A DNA stretch of 64,000 nucleotides from Spirometra erinaceieuropaei. Lineage: Eukaryota; Platyhelminthes; Cestoda; Diphyllobothriidea; Diphyllobothriidae. Under the pieces are notes generated by a model. The model was not told where the DNA came from. It saw nothing but the letters and a program-made list of their open reading frames with translations, and did no database searches. Shown piece by piece: positions 50,776 to 61,828 of this stretch (position 1 is the first letter of the stretch; every line of letters begins with the position of its first letter). The stretch spans positions 175,152 to 239,151 of the forward strand of contig CACRXP010000170.1 of the NCBI GenBank assembly GCA_902702965.1, written 5' to 3'. The position numbers were made by a program, and so were the translations under genes.

Positions 50776-51125
50776 TTCAGTCTCCCTTGTCTTTGTCGGT
50801 AATAACACTCCGCCTATATCATGCGCCGCTGTGCGGCTGCTGGTTGGGATCGAGCGGGGGCCCTTAAGGCACAACGGGACGATTGACTTCCGTATGAACG
50901 ATCGGTGAGCGCCCCCTACCATTGTTTATTCCCGATCGAAAACGGACAGAGTAACGGGCTCGTGACCCGGTGGGTAGAGGCGTGGACTTCTAAATCAACA
51001 GGTCGCGAGTTCGAGGCTCGGGTGTTCCACACTTCGGGCTTGGGTATGGCTGGCTGACGACGGCTAATAAGCCAGAAATGGCCATTCCAGTCTCCCTTGT
51101 CTTTGCCGGTAATACCATTCTGAAA
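50776..51125 (+). mobile_element. SINE copy, body end-tail-head-body order
   Basis: Starts with a body end (TCTCCCTTGTCTTTGTCGGT), then the tail (CGCTGTGCGGCTGCTGGTTG, ATCGGTGAGCGCCCCCTACC), then the tRNA-like head (GTGACCCGGTGGGTAGAGGC, GGTCGCGAGTTCGAGGC) and a full body. This equals part of a tandem dimer. Confidence 0.7.
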
Positions 51126-51659
51126 TTTAGAGCATTATCAAGGCCATTGTTGATCACGCGGGTTAGGTGTGGTTTGTTCCTCTGAATGTTGTGGTAAGAG
51201 TAAAAGTCCAGGCTGAATCCTTCCCGATCTTCAGACGCTTTCCACTTATAATCAGGACGAACTTTATGCAGAAAATGTGCGCAAGGTTTACAATCTTCTT
51301 AGCCGTATCGTGCCATAAGCAAACTTTGTCGCAACAAATTTCGCGAGATCTGCAAATGCCTGTTTTTTTTTAATCCACACAGCGAATTCTTCCCACGCAG
51401 TTGGCGTACGATCTAGACCTCAGCAAACCCACGAAAACAAATTTAGAGCAGATCGGCTTACAGTTAGTATTTTGGCGGTTTATTTGAGGGAAACTGTGCG
51501 TCGGTGTTTATCTAAAGTCCCCGCTGTCTACTACTTGGACTGCAAGTTTGCAGGCAGTCGCCGGTGCGGCGGCAACTTTGCGTAAAAAGCTGAGTAATCA
51601 GGCAAATGTCAGAGGAGAATAGCTCACTCATTGTAGATAGTGCACCAGACTGTCTACAA

Positions 51660-51735
51660 CAGACGATCCAACTTCGACTGTTTCTCATGATGGGTTGGAG
51701 TGAGAATCCGAAACGTCAGGCCAATAAGCTTCTTG
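51660..51735 (+). mobile_element. PLE terminal fragment with dead hammerhead
   Basis: GAATCCGAAACGTCAGGCCA is kept but the core reads CTCATGA (51684-51690), with G5 changed to C, which should abolish cleavage. Confidence 0.65.
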
Positions 51736-51740
51736 TTTAA

Positions 51741-51930
51741 AGGTAAGAAGTTACCACACTAAGAGTTCATATACTGGCCAAAAGCCCATACAAGCGTGTT
51801 TCGCCGATATTCTGCTGTTACATGACACAGCTGAGAGGGGTTCGGTCCATGACTGGGTCCCCCAGCATTCCTTGTTTGTCTTCTAGATTTAATTACCTTC
51901 AAATAAATTATTCGGGGGAAGTTAATCCGC
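51741..51930 (+). repeat. Repeat B copy next to the PLE fragment
   Basis: GGCCAAAAGCCCATACAAGC, TTTCGCCGATATTCTGC and ACTGGGTCCCCCAGCATTCC are present. It abuts the 3' end of CA-3. Confidence 0.65.
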
Positions 51931-51995
51931 GAACCCAAAGACTAGGAGAATCAGAGAAGTCCAATGAGAAATTTCGTTATTTTAAACGGAAATAT

Positions 51996-52184
51996 CTAAG
52001 GTGCTTGAAGCTCAGGGTGGATACGAAGAGGAGGAGGAGGATGCGAGGCTGAAGACCACGATTTGTACACCACTCGGGGTTGCGCTGTTCGAGCTGGATT
52101 TAGGGGTTGTACCGGGCGAATGTTATCCTGCATCGGCTTCCCGTCATCACTAACTCCAAACCGGAGGGATCGCAAGAGCTCCAA
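51996..52184 (-). pseudogene. CA-3 exon 5, tail out of frame
   Basis: Acceptor GAACGGGTAG. LELLRSLRFGVSDDGKPMQD and YKSWSSASH are aligned with CA-1. Then comes a proline-rich end in place of the GPI-like tail. A run of CCT repeats marks the likely slip. Confidence 0.8.
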
Positions 52185-52259
52185 CTACCCGTTCAGATCA
52201 TGGAAAAAAGATTGGTTCAGTAGTTAATCCTCCGCATTACACAAATATCTTAGAGTACT

Positions 52260-53150
52260 GACCGTCTGTCACTAGAAAGGAACCTGTAATCTAGTGGACA
52301 AAAACGCAGGAGTGCTGGGCTTCCTATCGCCGAAAACGGTCTACTTCTTCTGATTCCTCAACAGCTGTTTTGGACTAAATGGGTGGACCTGTATTTTGCT
52401 CATGCTAACTAGGATTTTTCATGTAAAAGACATATAGACTCAGGGAGCACGTTGTGGAGCTAGTGTCTGTGAATAGTGTTCGCGTGCGCAGCGTGGGTCA
52501 GAATGCTTGATTATGCTCGTAGGCGGGCGAAGCCATTTGGGCCCGATTCCATCTGGTTGCGTCAAATTCAGTTATCTCACGCAAGCCGGTTACTTTGCCC
52601 TAACAGTAATGACTATGAACTCATCTCATTGATAGCCACAAATTTTGACTTTCGAATTTGTCTTCATATCACTACGTCTGCCGATGGCTCAAAATGACAA
52701 GGTGCCAGACCACAAACTGCAATTAATAAACCCTCTGTCTGTGGATGTACGAACTCATTTATAAAAAGCTGCACTTATTGAACCCCGCGCTGACGATTGG
52801 TCATTGGATCCACCCACGCTCTAAACCATACTGACTTCAAACCCGTGGTCGGTAGGAGCATTCCTTGTTCGCGTCCTTTGTACCCTGAAGCCCTCGTTCC
52901 CCGGTGTCAATGCAGTTCTCGAAACCGTCTTACAAATGGCAGACAATGGAAGTACGTAGACACTTAACTTCTTGAGGACACTGTAAGTCGAATTTTTGCG
53001 CTTTTACAGGGATGCGGGGAAGCCATGATAAATAAGCACTAGTACTTCAATAAACCTCTTCAGATGAACCACTTTGCTCTCTCATTTCATGTGCTACAAC
53101 AGATTTCCTGATCCTTACTGTCGCGTAACCAGCATCAGTCAGCTAATCCT
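52260..53150. other. Part of the CA-3 intron 4 region: nothing recognised
   Basis: No repeat family, RNA gene or exon seen. The intron itself is 52185-53672. Confidence 0.45.
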
Positions 53151-53151
53151 A

Positions 53152-53590
53152 CAGTAGGTGTGCTAACTCATGAAATTTTAACCGAAATTCTGTAATGCGT
53201 TTTCTTTTCCAAACAACTACTTAAGTGGGATTGTAATCTCAATCAAAATGCACTACAATTCTATAATAATTCAGTTACCTCAAGATGCCGGCGTTCGAAA
53301 GAACTCCTTTCCAGCTGCATGCAAACATCACACTGTGTAAATAATGACTACTTGCGTAGCATGCATTTTTCTAACTGATTTTCGACGCCTTTAAAAATTT
53401 AATTATATTCCATAGAAAACATGCCGTTCGTAAAACGTTATGTCTCTGCATTTACCAATGCTGCTCGTAAAGTTTGCAGTATGCCTCAAATCCACTGCTA
53501 AAGTGTATGAGCCCCAAATGGTCTCCTCTTAATATCATAGAGAAATGTATGCTTTTCTGTACACGGAAACTGTATGACATCTGCTCCACA
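53152..53590. mobile_element. Family A, left arm and centre only (A11)
   Basis: TA at 53150-53151, then CAGTAGGTGTGCTAACTCAT. It is traceable to about 53590; the right arm is absent. It ends about 80 bp before CA-3 exon 4. Confidence 0.65.
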
Positions 53591-53672
53591 ATCTATCTTG
53601 AGCTTGAGGCCCAGTCTTATTTAAACGAAACACGACCAGAAACAGAAGGAGGGAGACGGGGTGCAAACTTGC

Positions 53673-54002
53673 ATCCTGATTAGTCACGAAGAGGGGATTT
53701 CTCATCACTGTTCACTGGACGTTCTCCGTGCAGGGTGGCGTGGTGAGAGAACCGTGGTAGCGGAAGAACTCATCCCTGTTCGCAGGTAGCAGAACTTTCG
53801 GATCGAACGAATTCACTCTGACTGTTGAACCCGCTTTATTGAGCTGGCTGATAACTGATAAGAGGTTGCCCATTTTTGATAGGTTGGATTTGGATTGATC
53901 AGTGGTCAGTTGAAAGAAGACGCCAATCACAGCCAGACCTCCTGGGGCCGATTGTGCAGCTGAGAAATTGGCGTATATCGAGGCGTAGGCGACAATGTGC
54001 AT
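53673..54002 (-). pseudogene. CA-3 exon 4 with in-frame TGA
   Basis: 330 bp as in the paralogues. Acceptor CCATTCACAG. Starts MHIVAYASIYANFSAAQSAP. The stop is at 53714-53712; after it the frame goes on TVMRNPL to the GC donor at 53672. Confidence 0.88.
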
Positions 54003-54503
54003 CTGTGAATGGAGAGAGTGCCGGATGGCTCTTTTAAATGAGTGCATTTAGCAAAATGTAAACCATGCCATGTTCTGGAACATTCTGAAATGAGGCCATC
54101 GGCAAAGATGCGACTGCTGACCTCCTCGCCTTTTCACTGGCATCTTGAGTGTGGCACAGTCATGCGCCTGAACCCACAGGACCTAATGTAGCCGATGTTA
54201 CCTCGCTCCAAAAGACTTTTACAATACTGTATCGCATACAAGTTTCTCCTGAGGAAATATAGTTGGGATTAAAACCTCTCATAGTCTGCAGTTGTCAGTC
54301 ATTTCCCATAGAAAAGTTAATTCCCCTTCTTAAAACTTCGTTTAAAGGAGCAGCAGATTTGTGCGTGACTGATTTCCAAGTTTTCATCTGATCAGTCTGA
54401 GCATGCATGCAAATTTCCATCGGACTGATACCTACATCGAATCAATTAGTAAGTATTCGAGTAAATATACATTCACAAAACATACACTTCTTCGTGAACA
54501 TAC

Positions 54504-54655
54504 CTCTAGCGGGAACGACCTGCCGTCCAAAGTGTGTTCCGAGCCCCTACGATTCCCACCTCCCCAGTGAAAATGCAATTGATCAATGTTGTGGAAGTCC
54601 TTGGCCTTATTATTCAATGTCACCGTCCATGTTCCCGGGGGGATTCCGACTTCCA
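54504..54655 (-). pseudogene. CA-3 exon 3
   Basis: 152 bp. Acceptor TTAATACAG, donor GTATGT. Contains NIDQLHFHWGGGNRRGSEHT, both zinc His intact. Confidence 0.9.
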
Positions 54656-54715
54656 CTGTATTAAATGGAGATAGACGAATGCAGCGCGCTTTAAGGGATA
54701 ACGAAGCAAGATCTA

Positions 54716-55695
54716 CAGTGGGTGACCGAACTCAGGAAATGTTGGCTCAAATTCTTAAATGTGTTTTCGAAGGTTTACTTAGGTGGTGTTGAAACATTCA
54801 TTATTATGGGACATAGTTCTACTATATTTCAGACTTGGCAGCATGTCTGCTTTTGAATGTTTTACATTTTAATCTTCTGTACAAACCGTATTCGGTAAAA
54901 AATGACTTTTTACGTAGCATGCATTTTCTCATTAATTGTCGATGGCCTAGCAAATTAAAATATATTTTATATAAACCACAAAATAAAATATGCTTTTTTG
55001 GTCGTTTGATAGAGAATTACGTCTTCTTTAGATTTTATACTCAAGGAAGGACTATAATTAGGTTTTAAAAAGTTTCTACTTATAAGATTTTTTAAGACCG
55101 CGCAATGTCCTTTCACATAGCATCGTACCTGTTCGCTTAGCACTGCACCTCATGAAATGTACAACATAGTCCGCATCCATTGTAAAATTTTATGGACTCA
55201 TTTTGATATCTTTTTAAAGGCATAGAAGAATATATGATCTTCCTTACGCGGAAGGCATGCACCTTGTAGGCGGAAATCACTAAACGCTAATGCAACGAAT
55301 GATTAGGCTCCAAATAATTCGACAGTAAGAAAACTTTTAAAACCTAATTATACTCCTTTCTTGAGTATAAAATATAAAGAAGTCGCTATTCCTATCAAAT
55401 GACTCAACAATGCATATTTTCGTTCATGGTTTCTATAGGATATAGCTGAATCTGTAAGAACATCGAAAATCAATGGGAAAAATGCATGCCACTTAAGTAG
55501 TCATTTTTTACCAAGCACGCTTTCTACAGGAGATTGAAAAGAAGTGCATTTAAAAGCCGACATCCTGCCCAGTCCAAAATATCATAGGAGTATGTCTTAA
55601 GATAATCAGTATTACAACCGCGCCCAAGTAGTCCTTCCTAATCGAAAACGCATTTCAGAATTTTGGCCAACATTTCATGAGATCGTCACTCACTG
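54716..55695. mobile_element. Family A foldback element, copy A12 (second subfamily)
   Basis: 980 bp with TA on both sides. Ends CAGTGGGTGACCGAACTCAG and GAGATCGTCACTCACTG. It shares the arm layout with A1 but differs in the end sequence, and is closest to A13. It lies in CA-3 intron 2. Confidence 0.8.
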
Positions 55696-55832
55696 TATTT
55701 AGTAGAAGTATACGTGACAATCATTTTTTGGATCTGCGTTAAAACTTAGGGTACATTCTGAAGCACAGAAAGCCGTGGAAAGTCAAAAATATTGCAGAGA
55801 GGGGGGCTTCTGAACAGGAGTATCCAGCTTAC

Positions 55833-56045
55833 AGGAATGTCCATTGTTTGTAGCCGTGAAGGTCCCCGAGTTAACTGATTTGCTAAAGGAAATGTCGACA
55901 ACCGCTCCGGTAGCCTTGCCCAAGTAGGTGGCAGCATTGGAGTCCAGAGCGATCGGTGATTGGAGCGATCCCGAACACATTCTAGGGCTAATAGCGGCCC
56001 AGTTGTTGAAGTTGGATTGGCTCTTTGTGTAGGACCAGTGTGGGT
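55833..56045 (-). pseudogene. CA-3 exon 2
   Basis: 213 bp. Acceptor CGTCTTTATAG, donor GTAAGC. Reads PHWSYTKSQSNFNNWAAISP, MCSGSLQSPIALDS and ends TNNGHS. Confidence 0.9.
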
Positions 56046-56394
56046 CTATAAAGACGAGGCAAGAGAATGGAGGAGAGGTGCGGGTTAAATCTTCGCTGAT
56101 ATTTGAAATATGTAGACGCAAATGGTGTTTGGAAGGTTTGCCGAAAGAGGTGTTAAGTTCACGAATGCGGGCAAAAGTTTCGGTCCCAGGTGTAGGTTTA
56201 AGTGAAGAAAAGTTGATGGAGCATCGAAAAAAATTGCTTATTGCTCTGAGTTTTCGGCCTCGCGCAGGAGTCCACAGTCAGCAACGTGAGATGCGACAGT
56301 TGAAGAGGGTTTTAGCCCATCAGCAATCAGTGACTTAGATCTGGAGGTGACTGGGGAGGGTCCTGTATGCTGACGCCGTATCAATGAGCACATA

Positions 56395-57389
56395 CAGTAC
56401 GTGACCCATCTCATGAAATGTTGGCTGAAATTCTGAAATGCGTTTTCGATTAGGAAGGATTACTTGGTTGCGGTTGTGATACTGATTATCTTAAGGCATA
56501 CTCTCATAACATTTTGGACTCGGCAGGATGTCGGCTTTTAAATGCACTTCTTTTCAATCTCCTGTAGAAAGCGTGCTCGGTAAAAAATGACTACTTATGT
56601 AGCATGCATTTTTCCCATTGATTTTCGATGGTTTAGGAAATTCTAATATATTTTATAGAAATCACAAACAAAAATGTACTTTCTTTTAGTCAACCAATAG
56701 AGAATCACGTCTTCTTTATATTTTATACTTAAGGAAGAAATATAATTAGGTTTTGAAAAAGTTTTCTAATTGCCGAAAAATTTGGAGCCTGATCATTCGT
56801 TGCATTAGCGCTTAGTGATTACACTCTACAAGCTGCATGCGTCCCGCGTAAAGAAAATCCAATATTTTTCTATGTCATTAAAGAGATATCATACAGGGTC
56901 CATAAAATATTGCAATGAATGCGGACCATGTTGTAAATTTCATGAGGAGCAGTGGTAAACGGCCAGGTACGATGCTATGTGAATGGACATATCGCGGTCT
57001 TAAAAAGTCTCATAATAAGAAACTTTTTTAAAACCTAATTATACTCCTTCCTTAAGTATAAAATATAAAGAAGACGTGATTCTCTATTGGTTGACTAAAA
57101 GAAAGTACATTTTTGTTTGTGATTTCTATAAAATATATTAGAATTTCCTAAACCATCGAAAATCAATGGGAAAAATGCATGCTACATAAGTAGTCATTTT
57201 TTACAGAGCACGCTTTCTACAGGAGATTGAAAAGAAGTGCATTTAAAAGCCGACATCCTGCCGAGTCTAGAATGTTATAAGAGTATGCCTTAAGATAATC
57301 AGTTTCACAACCGCGACCAAGTAATCCTTCCTATTCGAAAACGCATTTCAGAATTTCAGCAAACATTTCATGAGATACTTTACGCACTG
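56395..57389. mobile_element. Family A foldback element, copy A13
   Basis: 995 bp. TA at 56393-56394 and 57390-57391. Ends CAGTACGTGACCCATCTCAT and GAGATACTTTACGCACTG. It abuts the next element, the two sharing a single TA. Confidence 0.82.
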
Positions 57390-57391
57390 TA

Positions 57392-57735
57392 CAGTACGTG
57401 ACCCATCTCATGAAATCTGATAACAGAAACTGAGGCGAAAATATCTGGACATCTTTAACGTTGCGCGGTTTGTTCGCCCATCCACATCCTCCAATGAAAC
57501 GTGGACAACAACTTGTGATAATGCGTCGCCTCATCGCACAGACAGCTTATGCTAGTGTATGAGCGATCCCAGCATACTACTATTTGAGTAAATTGGACTA
57601 TAGTTGCTTGCTTTTTAGCCAAATAAAAAGGAGAAGATTTCGTGGACAACCTCGCAAAAACTAACATTTTCGAGTTGTTTGCAGAACACAGCATTACTAC
57701 TTACGGCAAATATGAATTTTTATAAGTTCTCCACT
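57392..57735 (+). mobile_element. Left part of a long Tc1-like element
   Basis: Starts CAGTACGTGACCCATCTCAT directly after the shared TA and, like 58392, continues with a CATGAAA block, an ACAGAA block and AACGTTGCGC. It runs out where repeat D begins, near 57740. Confidence 0.55.
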
Positions 57736-57739
57736 CTTA

Positions 57740-58250
57740 GAAGGCAAAAAATCTAATGTGGAACTTTTAAAACAATATTTCCCGGTACGAATTTAAAACA
57801 GACATACCAGCAGAATTTATCGGAACCAACAAATTTCGCGACGACTTATCAACTGCCACTTGTCGCTGCATAACAGAGGTAACGAATGAAAAATACAGAG
57901 ATATTAATTTCCACAGGAAAAATCAATACAAAACAGTTAGTTCATCTTAATGTATGCATGCTAATCGATAAAAATGGCGACTTGAAAATGCAATTTAGGA
58001 AAGAAAATGGGAAAGTTAACACACAGAGGGGGTGTGTAATTCAAAGAGCTGCGATTAACTAGCGCAAGCTGAGACTGACCACGTGGTCGCAGGTCGGGTT
58101 TCTCCTGCCATATGTAGGTTGCCTCCAAGTAGCGCAATATCCGAGTTGTTCGTGCACGTGCTAACACTCGGAAGGACGTTTTGGGGTCAAAGGAGTGAAT
58201 GCTATCTAGGAGGCGTTTCGTGATAGATCTAAACTCTACCGTTATGCCTG
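57740..58250. repeat. Dispersed repeat D, copy 2
   Basis: Same ordered blocks as 2330-2850 (CGACGACTTATCAACTGCC, CACGTGGTCGCAGGTCGGG, GGCGTTTCGTGATAGA). Confidence 0.55.
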
Positions 58251-58391
58251 TTTCACATTCCTACCGGGAAACATTGCAGCAAAAGTCCACATTGAATTTC
58301 TCGCCTTCTGGGGATGGAGAACGTGTTGAAATGAATATTTGTCGAGGTTACCCATCGACTAAAAAGGTTGCGTTCGACTAAAAAGTATATA

Positions 58392-60268
58392 CAGTACGTG
58401 ACCTATCTCATGAAACCTGGTGACAGAATCTGATAGGAGAATTAAGGACGTCTTAAACGTTGCGCATTTTGCTTGCCCGCTCAGATACCTTTAGGAAATG
58501 TCCTCATCTTGTATATTTATTGTGCCCACGTAATGTTTTCAAGCAAAATGTTCATAAATTTGGTCTAAAAGGAACGTCGTGGAATATTCAGGCCACTTCC
58601 TATGCTAATAACTGTTATGGACTTTGATTGCCTATCTGAGTGGGTTTTTACTCGGAAGGAGAGTAATTTACTCCAGACAGTTTTAATAAACAGAGGTTGC
58701 CGGACTTGAAAATTAATTTTTTGTCCGATGGTATCCGTAGTAATAAACTTCCCAAAACAGAGGTTATTTTAAGAGAGCCGGATGTTTTTTCGGTTTAAAG
58801 AATTCAGTTAAGTAGATCTGTACGATTTTGTGCCCTAACGTGCAGTAACAACGCACGCAGGCAAATGTATTTTTCCGTTTGGAAAATCCTACGTTTTTCA
58901 CAGGAACGACCACCACCGAGCTGTCATTTGTAGCTTTGAACATATTAAATACAGCGTTTTGTGCAGTCTAGCTTCTGTACAAACCTAAGTCAGAATCGGA
59001 ACTAGCAAAACGTTAACATCTTCAGCAAAATATCAGCGTATATATAGCCACTTTGCCGTGCATTCATAATCGTAGAACGGGTTCTCAATTTAAGCAAAAG
59101 CAATTCAAGTGGCCGCAATACAATTATAAAGGCATTTTCGCACGTTTGCGGTTAAAAAATATCGGTATCTCTTAGCAGAGCGAATGAAACGGCATAAAGC
59201 GTAAAATGTTTTCCTGGCCTCACACTGTAAAAATTAAAGTACTCAGACATCCGTCAACGGAATGCAGCATGAAGGCACTCCTCATAGAGGTAATTTCTTA
59301 GAGAAAGTTATCAAATTGATCTAAGGCGTATTCATTGTTGACTTTCGTTGTCGACGTCAGTTTTATTCAACGATAAGGGTTTCTGCTTGTGTGAGTCTTC
59401 AGATGTGACCCAGAAAACGTTCTAAATGAAAATTAAATCCCAAGCACTTGCCACTTCGGTAAATGCCTTAAAAAGGTACCTTGTCCTACAGTTTTTAACA
59501 GACACATAATACAGAATTTGTCTTTATGGGCGATCGGATGAAAACACTCAAAATCGCGAAATACTCATCGATAATTAAAGGTCGATCTGAAACTCAGCAT
59601 AATCCTGAACAAACGAAAAGTGCTAATTACTTTAACGGAAGAAAAGTCCTCTTTAAAAACAAAATGGTGTGCTTACGATTACAAATGCCAATTCCATTTA
59701 AAATTATTTGGTACCAATCGGCCCGGCAGCATGTGAATTTATAAAAACTTTTGTTCTTATGATGTCCCTGTCAGCAAAATCTTGCTTTTTTATTGAACCG
59801 CACCCCATTTAATTCAAAAAACTAAAGGATATCACGAATCCTCGGGAAAATGTTTTGGAATCTATACTCAGAATATAGGCTGCTAGCAAGACCCCATACC
59901 TGGAATTGCACTAAGTTGTTAAGGATATTTAAATGTAGACTTCCCTTAAACATTATTTCTAACGGTTATTCTATTTGTGCTTTCATATTCACTCAGCTTT
60001 TTTCCATGGGTAGACGTTTCGAAAATTTAAAAATGAAATTTACTCAATTGCAACCACTCTTGACGTTTTCGGGATTTTCCGCTTTTCTAAAAAGATTGGC
60101 ATTTCTCAAGAACGTAACACTGCCTTTATTATTTATTTTGTGCCTTTTATTATGTTAAAGTTGTGCTTTATTAACATAGATATTAGATCCACGGATTGGT
60201 GTCGGTTTGCGAGTGATTAGCAATCATTCGTAAATTTCGACATATTTAATGAGTTAGGTCACCCACTG
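58392..60268 (+). mobile_element. Long Tc1-like non-coding element, full copy
   Basis: 1877 bp with TA on both sides (58390-58391, 60269-60270). Left end CAGTACGTGACCTATCTCAT; right end GAGTTAGGTCACCCACTG. Unlike family A, the interior is not an inverted repeat. Several interior blocks are conserved with the copy at 4906. It has no open frame longer than about 100 codons and no transposase motif. It lies in CA-3 intron 1. Confidence 0.7.
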
Positions 60269-60299
60269 TAACTAAGGCCCCATTTTCCCAAACAGTAGC

Positions 60300-60566
60300 A
60301 TGCTCGGATCGTGCATACACGAACATAAGCTGGCGGTGCGACGAGGTGACGCATTATCACAAGTGGCAGCTCACACCTACGAAAAGGGTCATGAGTTTGA
60401 TTTTGTAGCCACCAAAATATTTGCCCACGCCGGAAACAAAACAGGCCGAGAAATAATTGAAGCCTGGGCCGCGGATGAGTACTTGGTCAATCGATTTATC
60501 GATCTGACGCCGGCGTACAGAGTCCTGCGTAGTCACCCCAGTCTTGCGCCGTCGGTCGATGATTGA
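60300..60566 (+). pseudogene. PLE GIY-YIG fragment of a second subfamily
   Basis: Reads IHEHKLAVRRGDALSQVAAH, TYEKGHEFDF and AWAADEYLVNRFIDLTPAYR: the C-terminal part of a GIY-YIG domain, with wording clearly different from PLE-1. The catalytic N-terminal part is missing. A hammerhead-like block follows (TGACGATGGACTCC ... GAAAGCTC, 60613-60650), with the first core base changed. Confidence 0.7.
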
Positions 60567-60854
60567 CCTACATGCCTTATAACTGTCGCTTGTTCTGTTG
60601 CTGCTACTACCTATGACGATGGACTCCTGCACAAGTCTGAAAGCTCAGGACAATAAACGAAGTGTTCCGGTGCTCGACTCTTCTTCTTCACTTATATACC
60701 TTACTGATTGAAGTGTGGGAGTCTTTTCGAGAAGTATTTGATGGCTACGCAGTAAAACATATATTTTGAAATAAACGTTTCTAATAGAAGCGAAGAGCCG
60801 AGTCCCAGGAAGTAGTCTTGAAGAAGGAGACACGATCGCCGGGAAAAGAGCTTT

Positions 60855-60904
60855 ATTAGCCTGACGTTTCGGATTCCTACTCGAATCCATCATCAGAGAC
60901 AAAA
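60855..60904 (-). ncRNA. Hammerhead ribozyme motif, palindrome left half
   Basis: On the - strand CTGATGA (60896-60890), stem II GGATTC/GAATCC, GAAAC and GTC (60865-60863). Same core as PLE-1. Confidence 0.82.
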
Positions 60905-61777
60905 GAGCAGAAACGGGTGGTTGTTGCACAAGGGGCTGCGGTATTTATAGGATGCAGTAGCCATGCTACCGCATACCTATGAACGTTCACGGCTCCCCCC
61001 TTCATCCGGGATTGTCGCACTTGGTGTGATAATTGCTTGATGGCCGACATTCGAGTCGATAATAGCTGCAATTTCATCACGTGCGTTGGATGTTGGCGTG
61101 ATGATTGCTCGACCATCTGACGCATCGACCCCGGTGTTGGGAAGAGTGTTCACATCTGCGCTCCCAGCATGGCATTTTAGTCAGCCTAGGCGAAGTTTTA
61201 GCACGGAGTATGAAGTGGGAAGATCGTTGCACTTGTTGATGGACTGGGGGCCAGTAAACCATGATTCCAGTAGCTCCCGGCTCACTCGGTTGTCACCTCT
61301 TGCGAGAATTTCGGCCTCATCAAATTTAAATGTGTGAGATCCGGCCACACATTTAAATTCGATGAGGCCGAAATTCTCGCAAGAGGTGACAACTGAGTGA
61401 GCCGGGAGCTACTGGAATCATGGTTTACTGGCCCCCAGTCCATCAACAAGTGCAACGATCTTCCCACTTCATACTCCGTGCTAAAACTTCGCCTAGGCTG
61501 ACTAAAATGCCATGCTGGGAGCGCAGATGTGAACACTCTTCCCAACACCGGGGTCGATGCGTCAGATGGTCGAGCAATCATCACGCCAACATCCAACGCA
61601 CGTGATGAAATTGCAGCTATTATCGACTCGAATGTCGGCCATCAAGCAATTATCACACCAAGTGCGACAATCCCGGATGAAGGGGGGAGCCGTGAACGTT
61701 CATAGGTATGCGGTAGCATGGCTACTGCATCCTATAAATACCGCAGCCCCTTGTGCAACAACCACCCGTTTCTGCTC

Positions 61778-61828
61778 TTTTGTCTCTGATGATGGATTCG
61801 AGTAGGAATCCGAAACGTCAGGCTAATA
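61778..61828 (+). ncRNA. Hammerhead ribozyme motif, palindrome right half
   Basis: CTGATGA at 61786-61792, stem II GGATTC/GAATCC, GAAAC, GTC ending at 61819. A transcript through the palindrome would carry this motif in sense and its partner in antisense. Confidence 0.82.

Noticed and set aside
53712..53714. TGA read as Trp (flatworm mitochondrial code) rescuing CA-3
   Set aside because: The gene has spliceosomal introns and CA-1 and CA-2 use TGG at this codon, so it is nuclear and the standard code applies.
61086..61596. Identical 83-codon frames on both strands as overlapping genes
   Set aside because: They are the two arms of the PLE palindrome; the frames are antisense to the GIY-YIG end and 3' UTR.
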